NCBI GenBank assembly: GCA_030248295.1
Contig: JASANH010000647.1
Location: 62,001 to 126,000, forward strand
Origin: Mesodorylaimus sp. YZB2_4
Taxonomy: Eukaryota; Nematoda; Enoplea; Dorylaimida; Dorylaimidae
DNA: 64,000 bases
Direction: 5' to 3'
A model generated the notes under the pieces. That model was not told the DNA's origin. It made no database searches and saw only the letters and a list, made by a program, of their open reading frames with translations. This document shows positions 47,036-58,157 of this stretch, piece after piece; position 1 is the stretch's first letter; every line of letters begins with the position of its first letter. The translations under genes were made by a program, and so were the position numbers.

Positions 47036-47759
47036 GTCTTGCCTACCACCAGTCATTCTCTGACTCATGAAGACGCCACCATGGACTGAGGTAGTGTTAT
47101 ACTCATATTCCCAAGTGATAATTGGGTAGCATCCACAGTGTAGGCTGTGCGTAGGCTTGATGCATAAAAATTGAATGCGTTTCCATAGATGGCAGTGAAA
47201 TCAGTTCGGCAATTGCTGCAAAGAAAATTTGTATAGCTGCCTTCACTTTAACTTCGGACAAGTTTTCCGTGGGTCCAGGCACGAGCTTGAATCATAATCG
47301 GACGGACGGAAGCATCGGACGAATATACCGTTCCAGGTCATTCAAATGCGGCCCAACATTTCAGGTGACATGTCGGAGAGCAAGTACGGCAAGCCGGAGT
47401 TAATCATTGCCATATTCGACGTGTGGTCTATGCCAAGCTGAAATACGCGACCTTTATACATGGTGTCCCAAAAGTTTTCGCCATTTTTTGACAATTGTAG
47501 CTGGCACAATGGGACATCGTAGCAGGTAAAACTAAAAAAATTGAGCAAAGCTTTTTAAGGCGCAAGTGCAGTCTTTGCATGCCTCTGCGCCAAAAGGAAG
47601 GTCCTGTACACTGGCTCGCTCAAAAATACCTTTAGATGAAACAGCAGGAGTGGGTGTTGCAATGCGTTAGGGGCTAAAAGTAGCGTTAGGAGTTAGGAGT
47701 GCAGTAAAAGTAGAGGTTGAGTTGATAGGGTTTGAGACTATCCTTCACAGGAGTAGTCG

Positions 47760-48700
47760 TGCACGCAGCCTACTGTGCAGTGCCTACCCGTATTTATGCT
47801 GGACGTCTTTGAGGACGCGGCTGGGTTCATTATTTTTGTGGTCTGTTCGTGCTTCCCTTTAGTTCATGGTGGAAGTATCCAGGAGTTGACTACAGGGCGT
47901 ACTTGGTTTGTGTGTGGGTAAGATCTAAGACCGTTGGGACATCGTCGCACATTGCGTAAAGGATCCTCTGGTGTTGGCCTTGGTCTTTACTGCGCCATCG
48001 ACGAACCGTTCTTTGGCATCTTAGGACTGGCTGCATTCGGCCAGCAGCCGGGCTAACTAGCGCACCATTGCACGGAGCAGTTGCAGGCACCCCAGGCCCT
48101 GAGTGGTTTTCGGAATCCGGCTCTTAGCGATCGATACTGTACAGGAAGCCTTCCTACCAGGTTGAGGGCAATACAAGACCTTGGACCGCTCGCTAAAAGA
48201 TCAGCCGAAACCTCTGATTGTTCGGGATCCTGGTGCGCAAGCAGGGCACGTTAAGTTTGGCAGTGTCAGCTTTTCTGCATGCAGCTGTCTTGATTCTGCT
48301 TACTGCATCAAGGGACAAAACAGCAAGCCCAGGAGAAACGGCTGAACAGAACACTTGGGAAAATCATTTTCTTAAAAAACTGTGGCAGCGACCACCCAGG
48401 TCTGACGAAGGTCATAGCGCTGGTACTTTTTCGGCAAAGCATACTGTAAGGAACGAGAATTGCGCAGTTGCTCCCTAATTTCGACTCATTTGGAGTACAC
48501 TGCACAGAATTCCCAAAGCACTGCTCCATACAGTTAATGCTGCGCAACAAAACCAGGCCGACACCACGGGTGATCACAAAAGGCGTGGCTGAGTCGAAGT
48601 GTGAAGTCGCTTTCGTAGTGTACAATGAGCCATCTTGCTCTTTGTTGGTAGTCACTCACGGTCAGCCGAGTGCCTTATCACTGTGTAATGTATGGGTTTT
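47760..48700. other. Boundary between array and conserved gene block
   Basis: I see no lectin exon, repeat or RNA gene here. It marks the switch from the repeat-rich array to compact single-copy genes. Confidence 0.35.
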
Positions 48701-48710
48701 CACTTCTCAA

Positions 48711-50129
48711 ATGATTCGCTCTTCTGCACTTTGCTCCTGTTTCTATTGGCTTTTCTATTTTGGCCTTCGCTACGTGTTTATCGATTTGTTGTCTCATTCC
48801 TTCGGAAATTCCCTGATATGCAATGGCACAAAAGTTTTATTATCGACGGCCGCAAAGCAAATGGCGATCAATGCTGCAATTTACATTGCGTCGTGTCCAG
48901 TCATTTGGATATTGGCTACGCTGACGTACGCCTTGGTCAAATACGGCAATGAGCAACAATGGATGAAGCTGAATGGTCAAGACCTGCACGACGACCAGTG
49001 GACGTGGCTTCAGCAATTACGAATCTGGCGCAAGAGGGCTCGTCACGCGCACTTTCCCATGGACGTGCTGAGTATTGGTTATCACTGGCTGATCACCCTT
49101 AATCGAGCTACTCACTTCCGAATGGCTTACATTCCTGTCATTGTTCAAGATTTCGACCAAATGGACCAATCGGCAACATGGCCTCATTGCTCGCTAGTCT
49201 ATACATTGGTACTGAACTCGTGCAAACTTTGTCACGATGGTAATCGTATCACACTTCTGCAAACTTCATTGATTCGTCGATTAACTCGGAAAATTAAATC
49301 GTGGCCACTCCATCCTCGATTGATCGCGAGTGGCGTCGACTTCTTCAGTTTTCATGGAATTCAAAGCGGTGGAATCATTTTCATTTATGTCAAACCTCAT
49401 GCATCGAACGAGACGGATAGACTAATGACATTGGACATGTACAATACGAGGACCAAGAAGGCCATTGCCTTCGACATGTCTCTGCTGCCAACCAATTGGA
49501 CTCCTTTCTATTTCTTCCGCGAGCGTCGTCGAGTCGAAACACCGAGGAGCATTTACGTGCGAATATTGTACTGGGTTCGCAATCCTGGCTGGTCGTTCGG
49601 AGTTGGCCAGTCTCTCGTCGAAATCCCGATCGATTACTCGAATCGAATGCCAGCCATCCTCTCCAGTCAACAGATTAATTTCCCGATCACTTGGTTTAAA
49701 GTCGGGGTTCCACGCTTCCATCGATCCCTCCATCGTGTCGGTCTGACTATCATGCTGGAGAATACTCAGTACGACGGCATCACTTGGCGATGTCATTGCG
49801 TCTACGATTTTATCGACCAGACTTTAAAACGTGTTGCCGATTATCGTATTTTTATGGAAAATGATCCAGCCTGGTCTCTATGCGCTTCGCGGTATCTCAG
49901 CCAACATCCAGATCGAACTACACCCCCGTTCGCGTGCGTGCTAACACCAGCCGAAGCTCTAGTCGTCATGCCGCATGTACCTCTATGGCGCACCACCTTT
50001 CAACCGATGTCGCTGAAATACACATCGCTACAAGTTTTCTTCGGAGTCCATGGTGAGAAAATGAAGGATCTGACTGGTCGACAGTGGCGACGTCTGTCAG
50101 GGGTGGTTCTCGATCAACATTTCACATGA
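48711..50129 (+). CDS. Unassigned 472-residue membrane protein
   Basis: A single long open frame that I do not recognise. Taking the ATG at 48711 (MIRSSALCSCFYWLF), there are two N-terminal hydrophobic segments, at about residues 6-30 and 60-85 (NAAIYIASCPVIWILATLTY). They are followed by about 380 residues without obvious helices, rich in Trp, Arg and aromatic residues and containing DFFSFHGIQSGGIIF and LYWVRNPGWSFGVGQS. The open frame extends upstream to 48468, but that part is poor in coding features; another ATG-led frame at 48692 also starts hydrophobically, so exon 1 could be spliced differently. The codon pattern and lack of repeats resemble the neighbouring housekeeping genes. It lies tail-to-tail with the Apollo gene, 208 bp apart. 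Confidence 0.65.
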   Translation: MIRSSALCSCFYWLFYFGLRYVFIDLLSHSFGNSLICNGTKVLLSTAAKQMAINAAIYIASCPVIWILATLTYALVKYGNEQQWMKLNGQDLHDDQWTWLQQLRIWRKRARHAHFPMDVLSIGYHWLITLNRATHFRMAYIPVIVQDFDQMDQSATWPHCSLVYTLVLNSCKLCHDGNRITLLQTSLIRRLTRKIKSWPLHPRLIASGVDFFSFHGIQSGGIIFIYVKPHASNETDRLMTLDMYNTRTKKAIAFDMSLLPTNWTPFYFFRERRRVETPRSIYVRILYWVRNPGWSFGVGQSLVEIPIDYSNRMPAILSSQQINFPITWFKVGVPRFHRSLHRVGLTIMLENTQYDGITWRCHCVYDFIDQTLKRVADYRIFMENDPAWSLCASRYLSQHPDRTTPPFACVLTPAEALVVMPHVPLWRTTFQPMSLKYTSLQVFFGVHGEKMKDLTGRQWRRLSGVVLDQHFT

Positions 50130-50337
50130 GCTTTTTAGACGTGATTGTCGGTTTATAGTCTTCTGTGCTGGTGAGCCATGTTTTATATTGCTGTACTAAA
50201 ACTTCAACCAACGATAATTAAAGGTGCCGTAGGGCGTTTCAAGAAATAAGATTAGGATCTTAGAAGAAACCCACAGTAAACTATGAAAAAAATGGATGGG
50301 CACATACCGCCTTTATAAAATCGACAATTACCCAAGA

Positions 50338-51916
50338 CTAACGATTCACTGAGTAGGAGGTACCCAGTGTGGAGAAGTCCATGCCTAAAATAGCATCGAT
50401 TTCCTTATCAGTGAATACAAAATTGTCTTCAAATCGAATCAAAAACCCATGATCGTCGTTCGCACGTGCCCCGCCGGGTGATCGATGGGGCGAGAGATCT
50501 TGGAATGATTGCGGCTGATGTGGCTCAATCCCTGAGCAGGGAGCAGATTCCTCAGTCTTGCATGTCCCTCCATGGTCCACCTCAAAGTCGCAGTGGACAG
50601 CAGACGCCGCATTCATTCCGAGTGTCCCATCGAGCAAGACTTGGACGCCTGTTTCAGAAGAGCTATTCCCTTCAATCACTTCGAAGCTAACAACACTTTC
50701 ACGACTTTGAACAGTTTCCCTGACGATGAGAGCATCTTCCTTTTCCAGGGCATCAGTTATCGTGTCCAAGCGATCGCTTATTTTGTCCTGGTTATTCCAG
50801 CTAGGAATGGATCCCAGCAATGGTCTGTTGTCCTCTTCCTGCTCCTCAAACCGATGTTTCTCTTTGATCGAAAGAGCTATTTGTCCTTTGCAACCAATCA
50901 ATGTAACTTTCTTGACTCGTAAACAATCCAGAAACGCTTCCAATTCTTCACGCGACGAATGATCGCTGTACGGAATTACAGTGCAGCTGTTGCCATTGAA
51001 TGAATATCGCTGATTTACTTCGTGACATTCGACAGCCGATTTCCAGTCGGGCAACGAAGTTAGGGCGAGAACAAACGGACGTCGACCCCAAGATTCCCAG
51101 ACATCGAACGCGCGTGAAACTTTCCACGGCGAACCACTAACCAGATGAAATCGCGTTTCTGAGCGATTTTTTGTGAAATACTGATCGAGCTGAAAAGGAA
51201 ACAGGAAATACGCATACTACAATCAGACACCAGCTTGAACTTACCCTCAAAACTTTTAAAGTTTCTAATCGATACGAATCGACATGAATAGGCTGTTTAA
51301 ACCGACGAGATATGGCAACAAGCAATTCCTCTTTTCCGAGCCTAGACTGCGGCATTGCTAATAAAATCATTTCGTCTTTTGGTCGCTGCGATATCAGCTG
51401 TAGAATCTGTTCGAGCGCCTGAGCTCGAGTCGGCAACTGAACCGCAGTGTTTCTCCAGTTTGTCCCATCCAAATATAGGTGATCGATACGATGGAATCGC
51501 ACTCGATCGATATCAATAACATCGGAGGACGACTCGTACCGAAAATCGCCTGTACATAGAATCCTACCGAACCAACCATCGAATAAGAACATGGCAGCGC
51601 CGGGGCAATGGTTGGCGTTTAATGCAGTTACATGAAATGATCTTTTTTCGGGTGTTTGATAATCATCGTAATCAATCGTTATTGTTTCATCGATTTCGAT
51701 TGGTCGGAGAAAGACTGGGCTTATCTCGAAGAAATGCTGTGCTAATTTCGCAGTTATCGGGGAACAATAAATTGGACGATGCCATTTGCTCGAAAGACCC
51801 TGCGTGTGATCTGAATGACAATGAGTCAAGAAGAAGAATCGAACGTTCGGCTTCTGCTTTGTGTGCCAATAATCAACGGCGATCGGAGTGTGAGGAATAA
51901 TGTAACCGTTCGGCAT
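50338..51916 (-). CDS. DCLRE1B: SNM1B/Apollo-type 5' exonuclease (metallo-beta-lactamase, beta-CASP)
   Basis: Two exons, 51245-51916 and 50338-51189, split by a 55-bp GT...TTTTCAG intron, give 507 residues, close to the 532 of human Apollo. The start is the ATG at 51916: MPNGYIIPHTPIAVDYW lines up with the start of vertebrate Apollo. The metal-binding motif THCHSDHTQGL is complete (HxHxDH), followed by ANHCPGAAMFLF and TGDFRY, and a YLDGTN block. Exon 2 carries VIPYSDHSSREELEAFL, the beta-CASP C motif region. The last 200 residues are acidic, polar and unalignable by eye; I see no obvious shelterin-binding motif. Apollo trims the 5' strand at telomeres after replication and helps in interstrand crosslink repair, in the nucleus. 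Its promoter faces that of INCENP. Confidence 0.9.
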
Positions 51917-52522
51917 TTTACCCAATTTAGAACATTCCTGACAAAAAATAACATAACTTGTACCATATGGATAGGAGAAACTCCATTTTCTCGTCTCCCG
52001 CGCTAGAGATTATCCCGCTTCTAGCAGCCTTCTCTGATTGTCATAAGCAGCAGAAGCGCGCGAGTTTCAAATTTGTGACGCTCTTCAAAGTTGAACTGGA
52101 CCTCATGGGCGGTGTTTGATTACCCAACTTTTTCTCTTGCTTTCGTATCCAATGGAAATGTCCTCGATCTGTAAATGCAGCAAAGCGTCATGGTCACTGA
52201 TGATCTGTAAATTTCATATTTCCCGCTAACTGCCTGATAAGCAGGTAGTATGGCGGTTTACATGGTAATTAGGCCCGTGCATGTCTTTGAACAGGTTTTT
52301 CTTGTTTTTCTTGTTTCTTTTGTTTCCTTTCTGTTTTGTTTTTATTTCTTTTCTAGTTCCTAGTCACCCCATGTCTGGTTCTATTTATGTGCTCATTCCT
52401 CCGTTCATGCTTCGCCTGGTCAGGTTGTGCCTTTCGTCTGTGATCTCGTTCGTCGGTAATTCGATTCTCTTTTTTTTCTGTGCATTATCCTCTTGTTTCT
52501 TGCCACAACTTCTAGTCTAGTC
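51917..52522. promoter_or_regulatory. Shared divergent promoter of Apollo and INCENP
   Basis: A 606-bp gap between two head-to-head start codons. It contains a perfect E2F consensus TTTCCCGC at 52218-52225 and a CHR-like TTTCAAA (TTTGAAA on the minus strand) at 52065-52071, the latter next to AGCGCGCGAG. E2F and CHR sites are typical of genes controlled by the cell cycle through DREAM/LIN-54. The sites are short and could be chance matches. Confidence 0.45.
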
Positions 52523-55500
52523 ATGGCTGAGATATCTATCGAACACGTCGAACCAGTAGCGACTATAAGAAAGACGGTCGGCGTAATGTACAACGGATAT
52601 TTGGAATTCGTGCAAGGACAGTTCGACTGGTTATACGAACGGCGGCAAACAGCCGAGCGAATGTTCCAAGAGGCGTAAGTACCATAAATTTTTTTATTCA
52701 TCCAATAGACATGGATAACTGCCAATTCCTTCTACGCTGTTAGCTTTTTGTGAGTGTGAGATATGCCATGGATATGCCGATAGTGACTACCAAACCACTC
52801 CTACTGAAGGTAGATAGGCCTGAGTAGGTACGCATTTATAAGAGGGATAGAAAATGTTTCAAGCCCAATAAGTGAAAGTGAACAAAATTTAGGGATGGTG
52901 GGGACCTGTGCGACTAATCGTGGTTCCATTTTTAGCCCCGGCAAGAAAGATTCGTCGCGCTCTGAAAAATCTGCCTCTGCCAGCGGAAAACGAATAAGCA
53001 TTCGTAAGCGTAAAGACGGTGGGTCCAAACAACGCTCCCGTAAAAGTGCAACACGCGCAGAAGTTAAGGCTTTTCTTCATGACTTGGCTGAGGACAATGA
53101 GTTAAGGTTCGTTGTCTTTTTTTTGATTTTGAAGCAGGATTTGAAGGCCCTTTCTTTTAGCGCTAAGAAATCCTGTGCGGGTAAAGAGCTGCTGCTCCAG
53201 GAGCAAGAAGTCAAGACCGAAACACGTGGTTCGCCCGGTGCAGGTGATACCGTTTCGCAGACTGTCACAGAAACGGCTCCTGCCAGTAAGACACCACTCT
53301 GTACTCCAATCGCGTCTCGTACTTTCTCGTCAATGGTAACGTTACAATCCGCTTTTATTCGCATCGTTCTTGAAGGTCAAAGAAATCGTTTTAGGAATCT
53401 GTCGGAGAAATGGACGATCGCTTGTTTGAGCAGCGACTACAGGCTTCTAGAAAGAGGGCGGTGACGTTAAAACAAAAGGCCGAAGAAAGTATAAGGTAAC
53501 TTCGTTGTGTAGTAGGTCTGAAATTCAAAATGTGGTCTGAAAGTCAGAATTTAATCGTGGGGGTAATTGTGTTTCAGGAAACGGGAACAATTATTATTAG
53601 ACATAGCAAAACGAAAATTAGCGGGAATGAATAAGGACGAAGAAACTGGTCGTCAAGCAATGGAGACACATCAGTGTGTGTTCGCTTCTGCCGCCGTGGG
53701 TGGAGTCAGAAAGTTCCAGTGAGTATAATACCCGTGGTATCTTACTTCTTTAAAATTATTGCCCTGTGTTTCAGGTACCTTCAAAGCCCTTCGAATGTGA
53801 CGCGTATTGTGTCGAATAAAGGGCCAAGAAAGACGAAGGTAGTTGACAGGAGTTTAACTATGTAACGATTTATCGTGAGAAGGACCTCTTATTTGTTGTT
53901 GCAGGAAAACGATGGCACACAACGAGAAAAGGACGAAATGGCTCGTCTGAGAGGCGCGGAAAAGAAAGGACTTCAAGGCCAAGGAGGCCAAAAGGCGGGT
54001 GCTCCGATGTTATCTGTGGTAAGTCATTGAAAATGGAAAAGTGCGCACAATTTCTATTCAGACTTACTGACTTACTGATAGGATGATCGCATGAGTAACA
54101 ATCAATTGTACGAGCCGTCGACAAAACCGGTAGGCGAGCGTAGAATTGTAGGTTCAGGCAAATAAAATATGTGGTTTTTTGCGCAAGCTTGCTCGCTAAG
54201 CATCCATTTTAAGTGATTGTGCTGCATTTATTTAAAGTAGATGTGGAAATTGGCACCACTATACCCAAAAAAACCTGGCGTTTCGAGCTGTACTCTGGCG
54301 GCCATCTGTTGACCTGCTAGGTATTGTAGGCAAGTCATGTCATACTTTATCCATAGCCAAGCACCATAAGGCGCACTCGAGGGCTAAGGAAGTGGATGGA
54401 AGTGTTTGATTTACAGCTTGAGCCTGTTAGATTAGATATATAGCGTATAGCATAAAAAGGGATGTCAGAGATAGGTCCTCTGCATGGTTCCCTGCATCGA
54501 CCGATCCAACCCCAGGCCTGGATCCTGATCCAATCTAGCCGATCCGCTTCAGAAAATACAAGATTGGTGGGAATGACGTGTTTGGCACTGAGTTCACACC
54601 AAGCTGCCCTGTTTCTTCGCTGTAACTCTCTATCAGACCACTACAGAGACACGGGAGACATGACCATCGCCTAAAGTGGGATTAAATGTTGATTTGAGAG
54701 AAAGAAACGGGACTTTCTCATCATAGTATGCAACGCTTTATAATTTTCCAGCAGTAAAAGCGCGAAAAAGTGTCGTTGCTTATAGAGCAGTCGGATCGGA
54801 TCGGATCGGGAACCGATGCACCCTTTGATCGGCGAATCGGTTCGGCCGGATCGGCGGATCGGTCGATGCTGGCATGGTTCCTCACATAAGATGCATGCAC
54901 TAATGCGAGAAACCAGCTGACGGTTTGACAGTTTAAACTGGTAATGAACATCGGCAAGAGGGAATGTCAAGTATACCTGACAACTTGTCACTTCCCCAAG
55001 CCTCCCCCAGCGCCTTGTCGAAGCCATTTTGGGCATTCAATATAAACAAGCCCCCTTCTCCAAAATTTTGTTTCAGTCTTAAATTGGCGCAGTGGCGTAA
55101 TTATGAGATGAGCGATCCTTTCTTGGAAACACCGCCCCCTCCCCTTCGCCGATGTTGCCTGTAATGTTTCTGCTGCACAATGGCATGCGCCTGGATGGAC
55201 GCGCATGTTCTGCTACTATGTCTAATCTACAGTGTGACCTTGAAATCTTGGGCTGTCATCGAATTCTCATTCTTTAAACTAGTTCATTTTGCATTTGTTT
55301 AGAAAAAGGTTTTCCCCGACCACAATTTGAACGAGACGTTTTCTGTGTTTAAAATATCAGAAACTGGCGACGATGATACAGAATCGAGTGATGCTGAGGT
55401 AAGCGTGGGCATGGACGGCTCGGAGCAGGGACTTATAATAGGCTCTTGATGCACGATTTCGTTGTGGGACACCAGAGTATAGCTGGAGAAGTAGAGTAGG

Positions 55501-57971
55501 CCGCGCACTACTATTTCTCACAATCAGAAGATAAGCACGGAAAATGTAATTGTCGATTTTACTGATCCAGCAGTCAGATCATATCAGGAACCGATCAACA
55601 CCTCTGATTGGATCACGAGATCTCCAACTTGCTGCTCTGAAGGATCCAGGTTTCTGGGCAGGATTAGGAATTTACAAACTGTTTTGTATGTAACCTGAAT
55701 TTTCCTCCAAAACTACAGTGCAGCTATCTTGGTCCTCGTCGGGCGTGTTTCACATTTCCAACACTAAGCGTCGAAGTGTCGATGTAAAGTGTTAAACTTA
55801 TGATCCTGCCTTTTCCTCCTGCGAAAAAATCCTGGTCGCAAGTATTTATTCCATCTAACGCGTTTTTTCAAAATGTCAGAAAGTACAGTATGTGGGGAAA
55901 CCTATCAGTCAGCACTGGCTGAACAGTTCCCCTGATCCGGTCCGACGGGTGGATCGTGATCTGATCTGAATCGTCCAAATGGGCAATTAAATCCTCGCTT
56001 TATCTGCTAGGAAATGATAGTGTATGGGCTAGTTTGCTTGTCCAGTTGTACCCGCTATCAAACCCCACAACGCAGTCCCTGTCCTGACTCGAATGGATGG
56101 AGCAGAGAACAGTTAGATTTCCTGAACCGCTGTTTCGGACTCTGGTGTATCTTTGTTTTTCGTCGATACGTCTTTGGTGCGTCGTGCATCTTTTTTGTAT
56201 AGCATTGTAGTATATCGATCGGTTTTCAGGAGGATGACTCGGAATCTCGCAGGCCGTTCGACAAGACGTTCGTCAAAGCAGTTGGTCATTATCAGGCGAA
56301 CCGGGATACTATGGTGGTGCGGAAAGAAAAGGTGGCCATGACGGCAGGTGCCAGTGCCTCGTAAGTATAGTGCTTGTCAGTTTCTCGTAAGTAGTTTGTT
56401 AGGATGGGGTTGGAGCAGGGATCGGACACAGTTTTTATGGTACCATGATCCGAGTCCCGGATGGAGTATGGATCGAGATCCTGATCCCGATGTTTGAAAG
56501 CATTGAGATTCTGTGAAACAAGGAAAAAGCGCGCTAGGCTGGGAGGCGCTGTCTGATTTTTTATCCTACCTTTACTTTCATTCCAAATGAATAAGATTTT
56601 GGAGACTGGTAGCATCTCTCAGCGCAATTCAGGGGTGGGAGGAAAGTCTATGTTCGCAGGTTTTTACATAGAGCTGTCATTCTTTTAAAAAGTGGGCTAT
56701 CAGTGAGGAAAATGGACTTACACGCCAAAACCAGAAAAATTCAAAAATTCTTTATCCCGACCTACCGCTAACCCGGAGTGGTTTTTGTTTTAAATAAAAT
56801 TTGTGGACCCAGGCCCTTTTTGCCTCTAGCCGGCCAGCAGTCAAACCTAAGCAAAGCTGTGCGGGGACCAGCACACACAGCAGCTTCCCTCTGCGTGTCT
56901 CCACCAGGAGCGCCTCCACGCGGGGGCATCCTGGGCTGGACACCGACTTCCTAGGACGATGGCGGGCGGGCTTTTCACCATGTCGGTGTTCGACTGCCGA
57001 GACAGTCTACTCGATTAGCTTCCATCTCTCCACTCGGAGCACCTCGAAGGTACCGGCTGAGTCACCCACGGCCTGGAGTGCTAAGTCAGCGAGGGTTTAT
57101 GGTTCGCAAACCGACCTCCATCACCGGGGATCGAACCCGGGACGAGTCCACCCACTCGCTACCAGGCAATACGGAGAGACGAATGCCTAACTCGGAATGG
57201 TGATGCACAGGAAAATAGTGAATCTAACTCTGCTGCCTTTTATAGAGCTATTGATTTTTCCATAAGTTCGCAATTTTAGTCCTATCTTTCGCTGAAGTTT
57301 CAGTACATTTTTGCGTTCCACAAGAAAGGCGCTGAATTTAATGGAAATTCGACATTCTTTTTCTAACTCCTATTTTTTAGGCCGCAGCTTCTTGTAAATT
57401 TCGAGAACATCTTTTAATCTTCGCACCTTTTCCCGAGGTTATGTGCACGAAACTTTGGCGTGCCAACGTTAAAGTCGGTTAGAGAAGAAAAATTTGTCCA
57501 ACCAATACTATCTAAATATTCGTGCACTATATATTTCAGGCAGAACAAAGTCCGTGCCACGAAGCCGAAAGTAGAAGAGTTTGTGAATTACGATATTTCG
57601 GATTTGACCTCATCCGATGAAACAGACGAGGAAGAAGAGCCGCGTAAACCGATTCCAGATTGGGCCACTGGTAAGTGGGGCATGCTCTTTTTGGGGTCAT
57701 TGCGTTGTGAAATTCAAAAATTTGTAGGACTACTTTTCTTGTTCGTGCCTCTTTTTGATGAAGCCCATCTTGTATAGGATACCAGTTAACAGCAAAACTA
57801 ACGCAGCAGTTTAACAATCCGCCCGATTTGGACGAACTTTTCGGAACAATTCAAATGCCTGACTTGTCGAGCATATTTGATTACGACCGCGAAGACTTCC
57901 GAAAACGTACCTCGTCCGCCAATTGGGATTCGCCGACTCGCCCCCACGCTTCGAAATTGGAAGAACACTAA
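52523..57971 (+). CDS. INCENP: INCENP, inner centromere protein of the chromosomal passenger complex
   Basis: Twelve exons with fully consistent phases: 52523-52674, 52936-53106, 53161-53335, 53395-53495, 53578-53718, 53775-53838, 53905-54018, 54082-54129, 55303-55398, 56230-56360, 57540-57670 and 57778-57971. They give 505 residues, short for the family. The C-terminus is a clear IN-box: IPDWATGYQL at the exon 11/12 join, then NNPPDLDELFGTIQMPDL, DYDREDFRKRTSSANWDSP, including the TSS site that Aurora B phosphorylates. The N-terminal helix (residues 1-50, FDWLYERRQTAERMF) fits the part that binds survivin and borealin. The middle is basic, then a short coiled coil (LFEQRLQASRKRAVTLKQKA) and acidic runs. 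INCENP anchors and activates Aurora B at centromeres and the spindle midzone. Introns 8-10 are swollen by repeats. Confidence 0.92.
54334..54412 (-). repeat. tRNA-derived SINE (family 1), 3' tail fragment
   Basis: The reverse complement of ATCCATAGCCAAGCACCATA...GCGCACTCGAGGGCTAAGG equals the tail of the 21898 copy. It sits in INCENP intron 8. Confidence 0.55.
54490..54900 (-). repeat. GATCGG-rich interspersed repeat (family 4), copy b
   Basis: Carries GGATCGGATCGGATCGGG and GGCCGGATCGGCGGATCGG words, plus the block at 54670-54735 shared in inverse with 46040-46105. It is in INCENP intron 8. Shorter GATC-rich relatives occur at about 55560-55655 and 55915-55985 in the next intron. Confidence 0.5.
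56795..57195 (-). repeat. SINE family 2, full copy b
   Basis: Co-linear with the 25925 copy over about 390 bp, from CCTCTAGCCGGCCAGCAGTC to a tRNA-like end read on the minus strand (box B GGTTCGATCCCCGG, box A TGGTAGCGAGTGG). It lies in INCENP intron 10. Confidence 0.75.
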
Positions 57972-58157
57972 CAAGATTTATAACTTACAGATTTCTAATT
58001 TTTCAAAGTTTTTAAAATTTATGTAACAGTTGTTGGGTAAATTAAAAATGATTTCGGGGATATATCGATTATATTGATTAGATCTTGCGCAAATCGCTTT
58101 GAATTCTGATCGTCAATGTGTCTGAAAATCCTCACTGTGCTTTGGTTTTAGCTCAAA

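Larger units (their letters stand above)
42188..47700 (-). pseudogene. Copy 7: 5'-truncated DEG-ENaC half with stalk remnant
   Basis: Only the channel half remains. A short Thr-rich remnant with an in-frame stop (about 47640-47740) leads into GIFERASVQ near 47600. Channel exons lie at about 47340-47460, 47130-47220, 46480-46640 (YxxCGFYVMPG region), 46345-46430, 43520-43625, 43395-43460, 43290-43350 and 42605-42680 (IFNSQLVEFHYF), and the M2 exon ends at TGA 42188-42190. The ectodomain Cys of the YGNCF motif is replaced (YGNAF), another sign of decay. The intron between 43,630 and 46,340 carries the large 17-bp minisatellite; a hairpin repeat sits at 46858-47035 and a SINE at 42714-42862. No lectin or signal peptide exon is visible upstream to 48,700. 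Expression of the remaining open part cannot be excluded. Confidence 0.65.
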
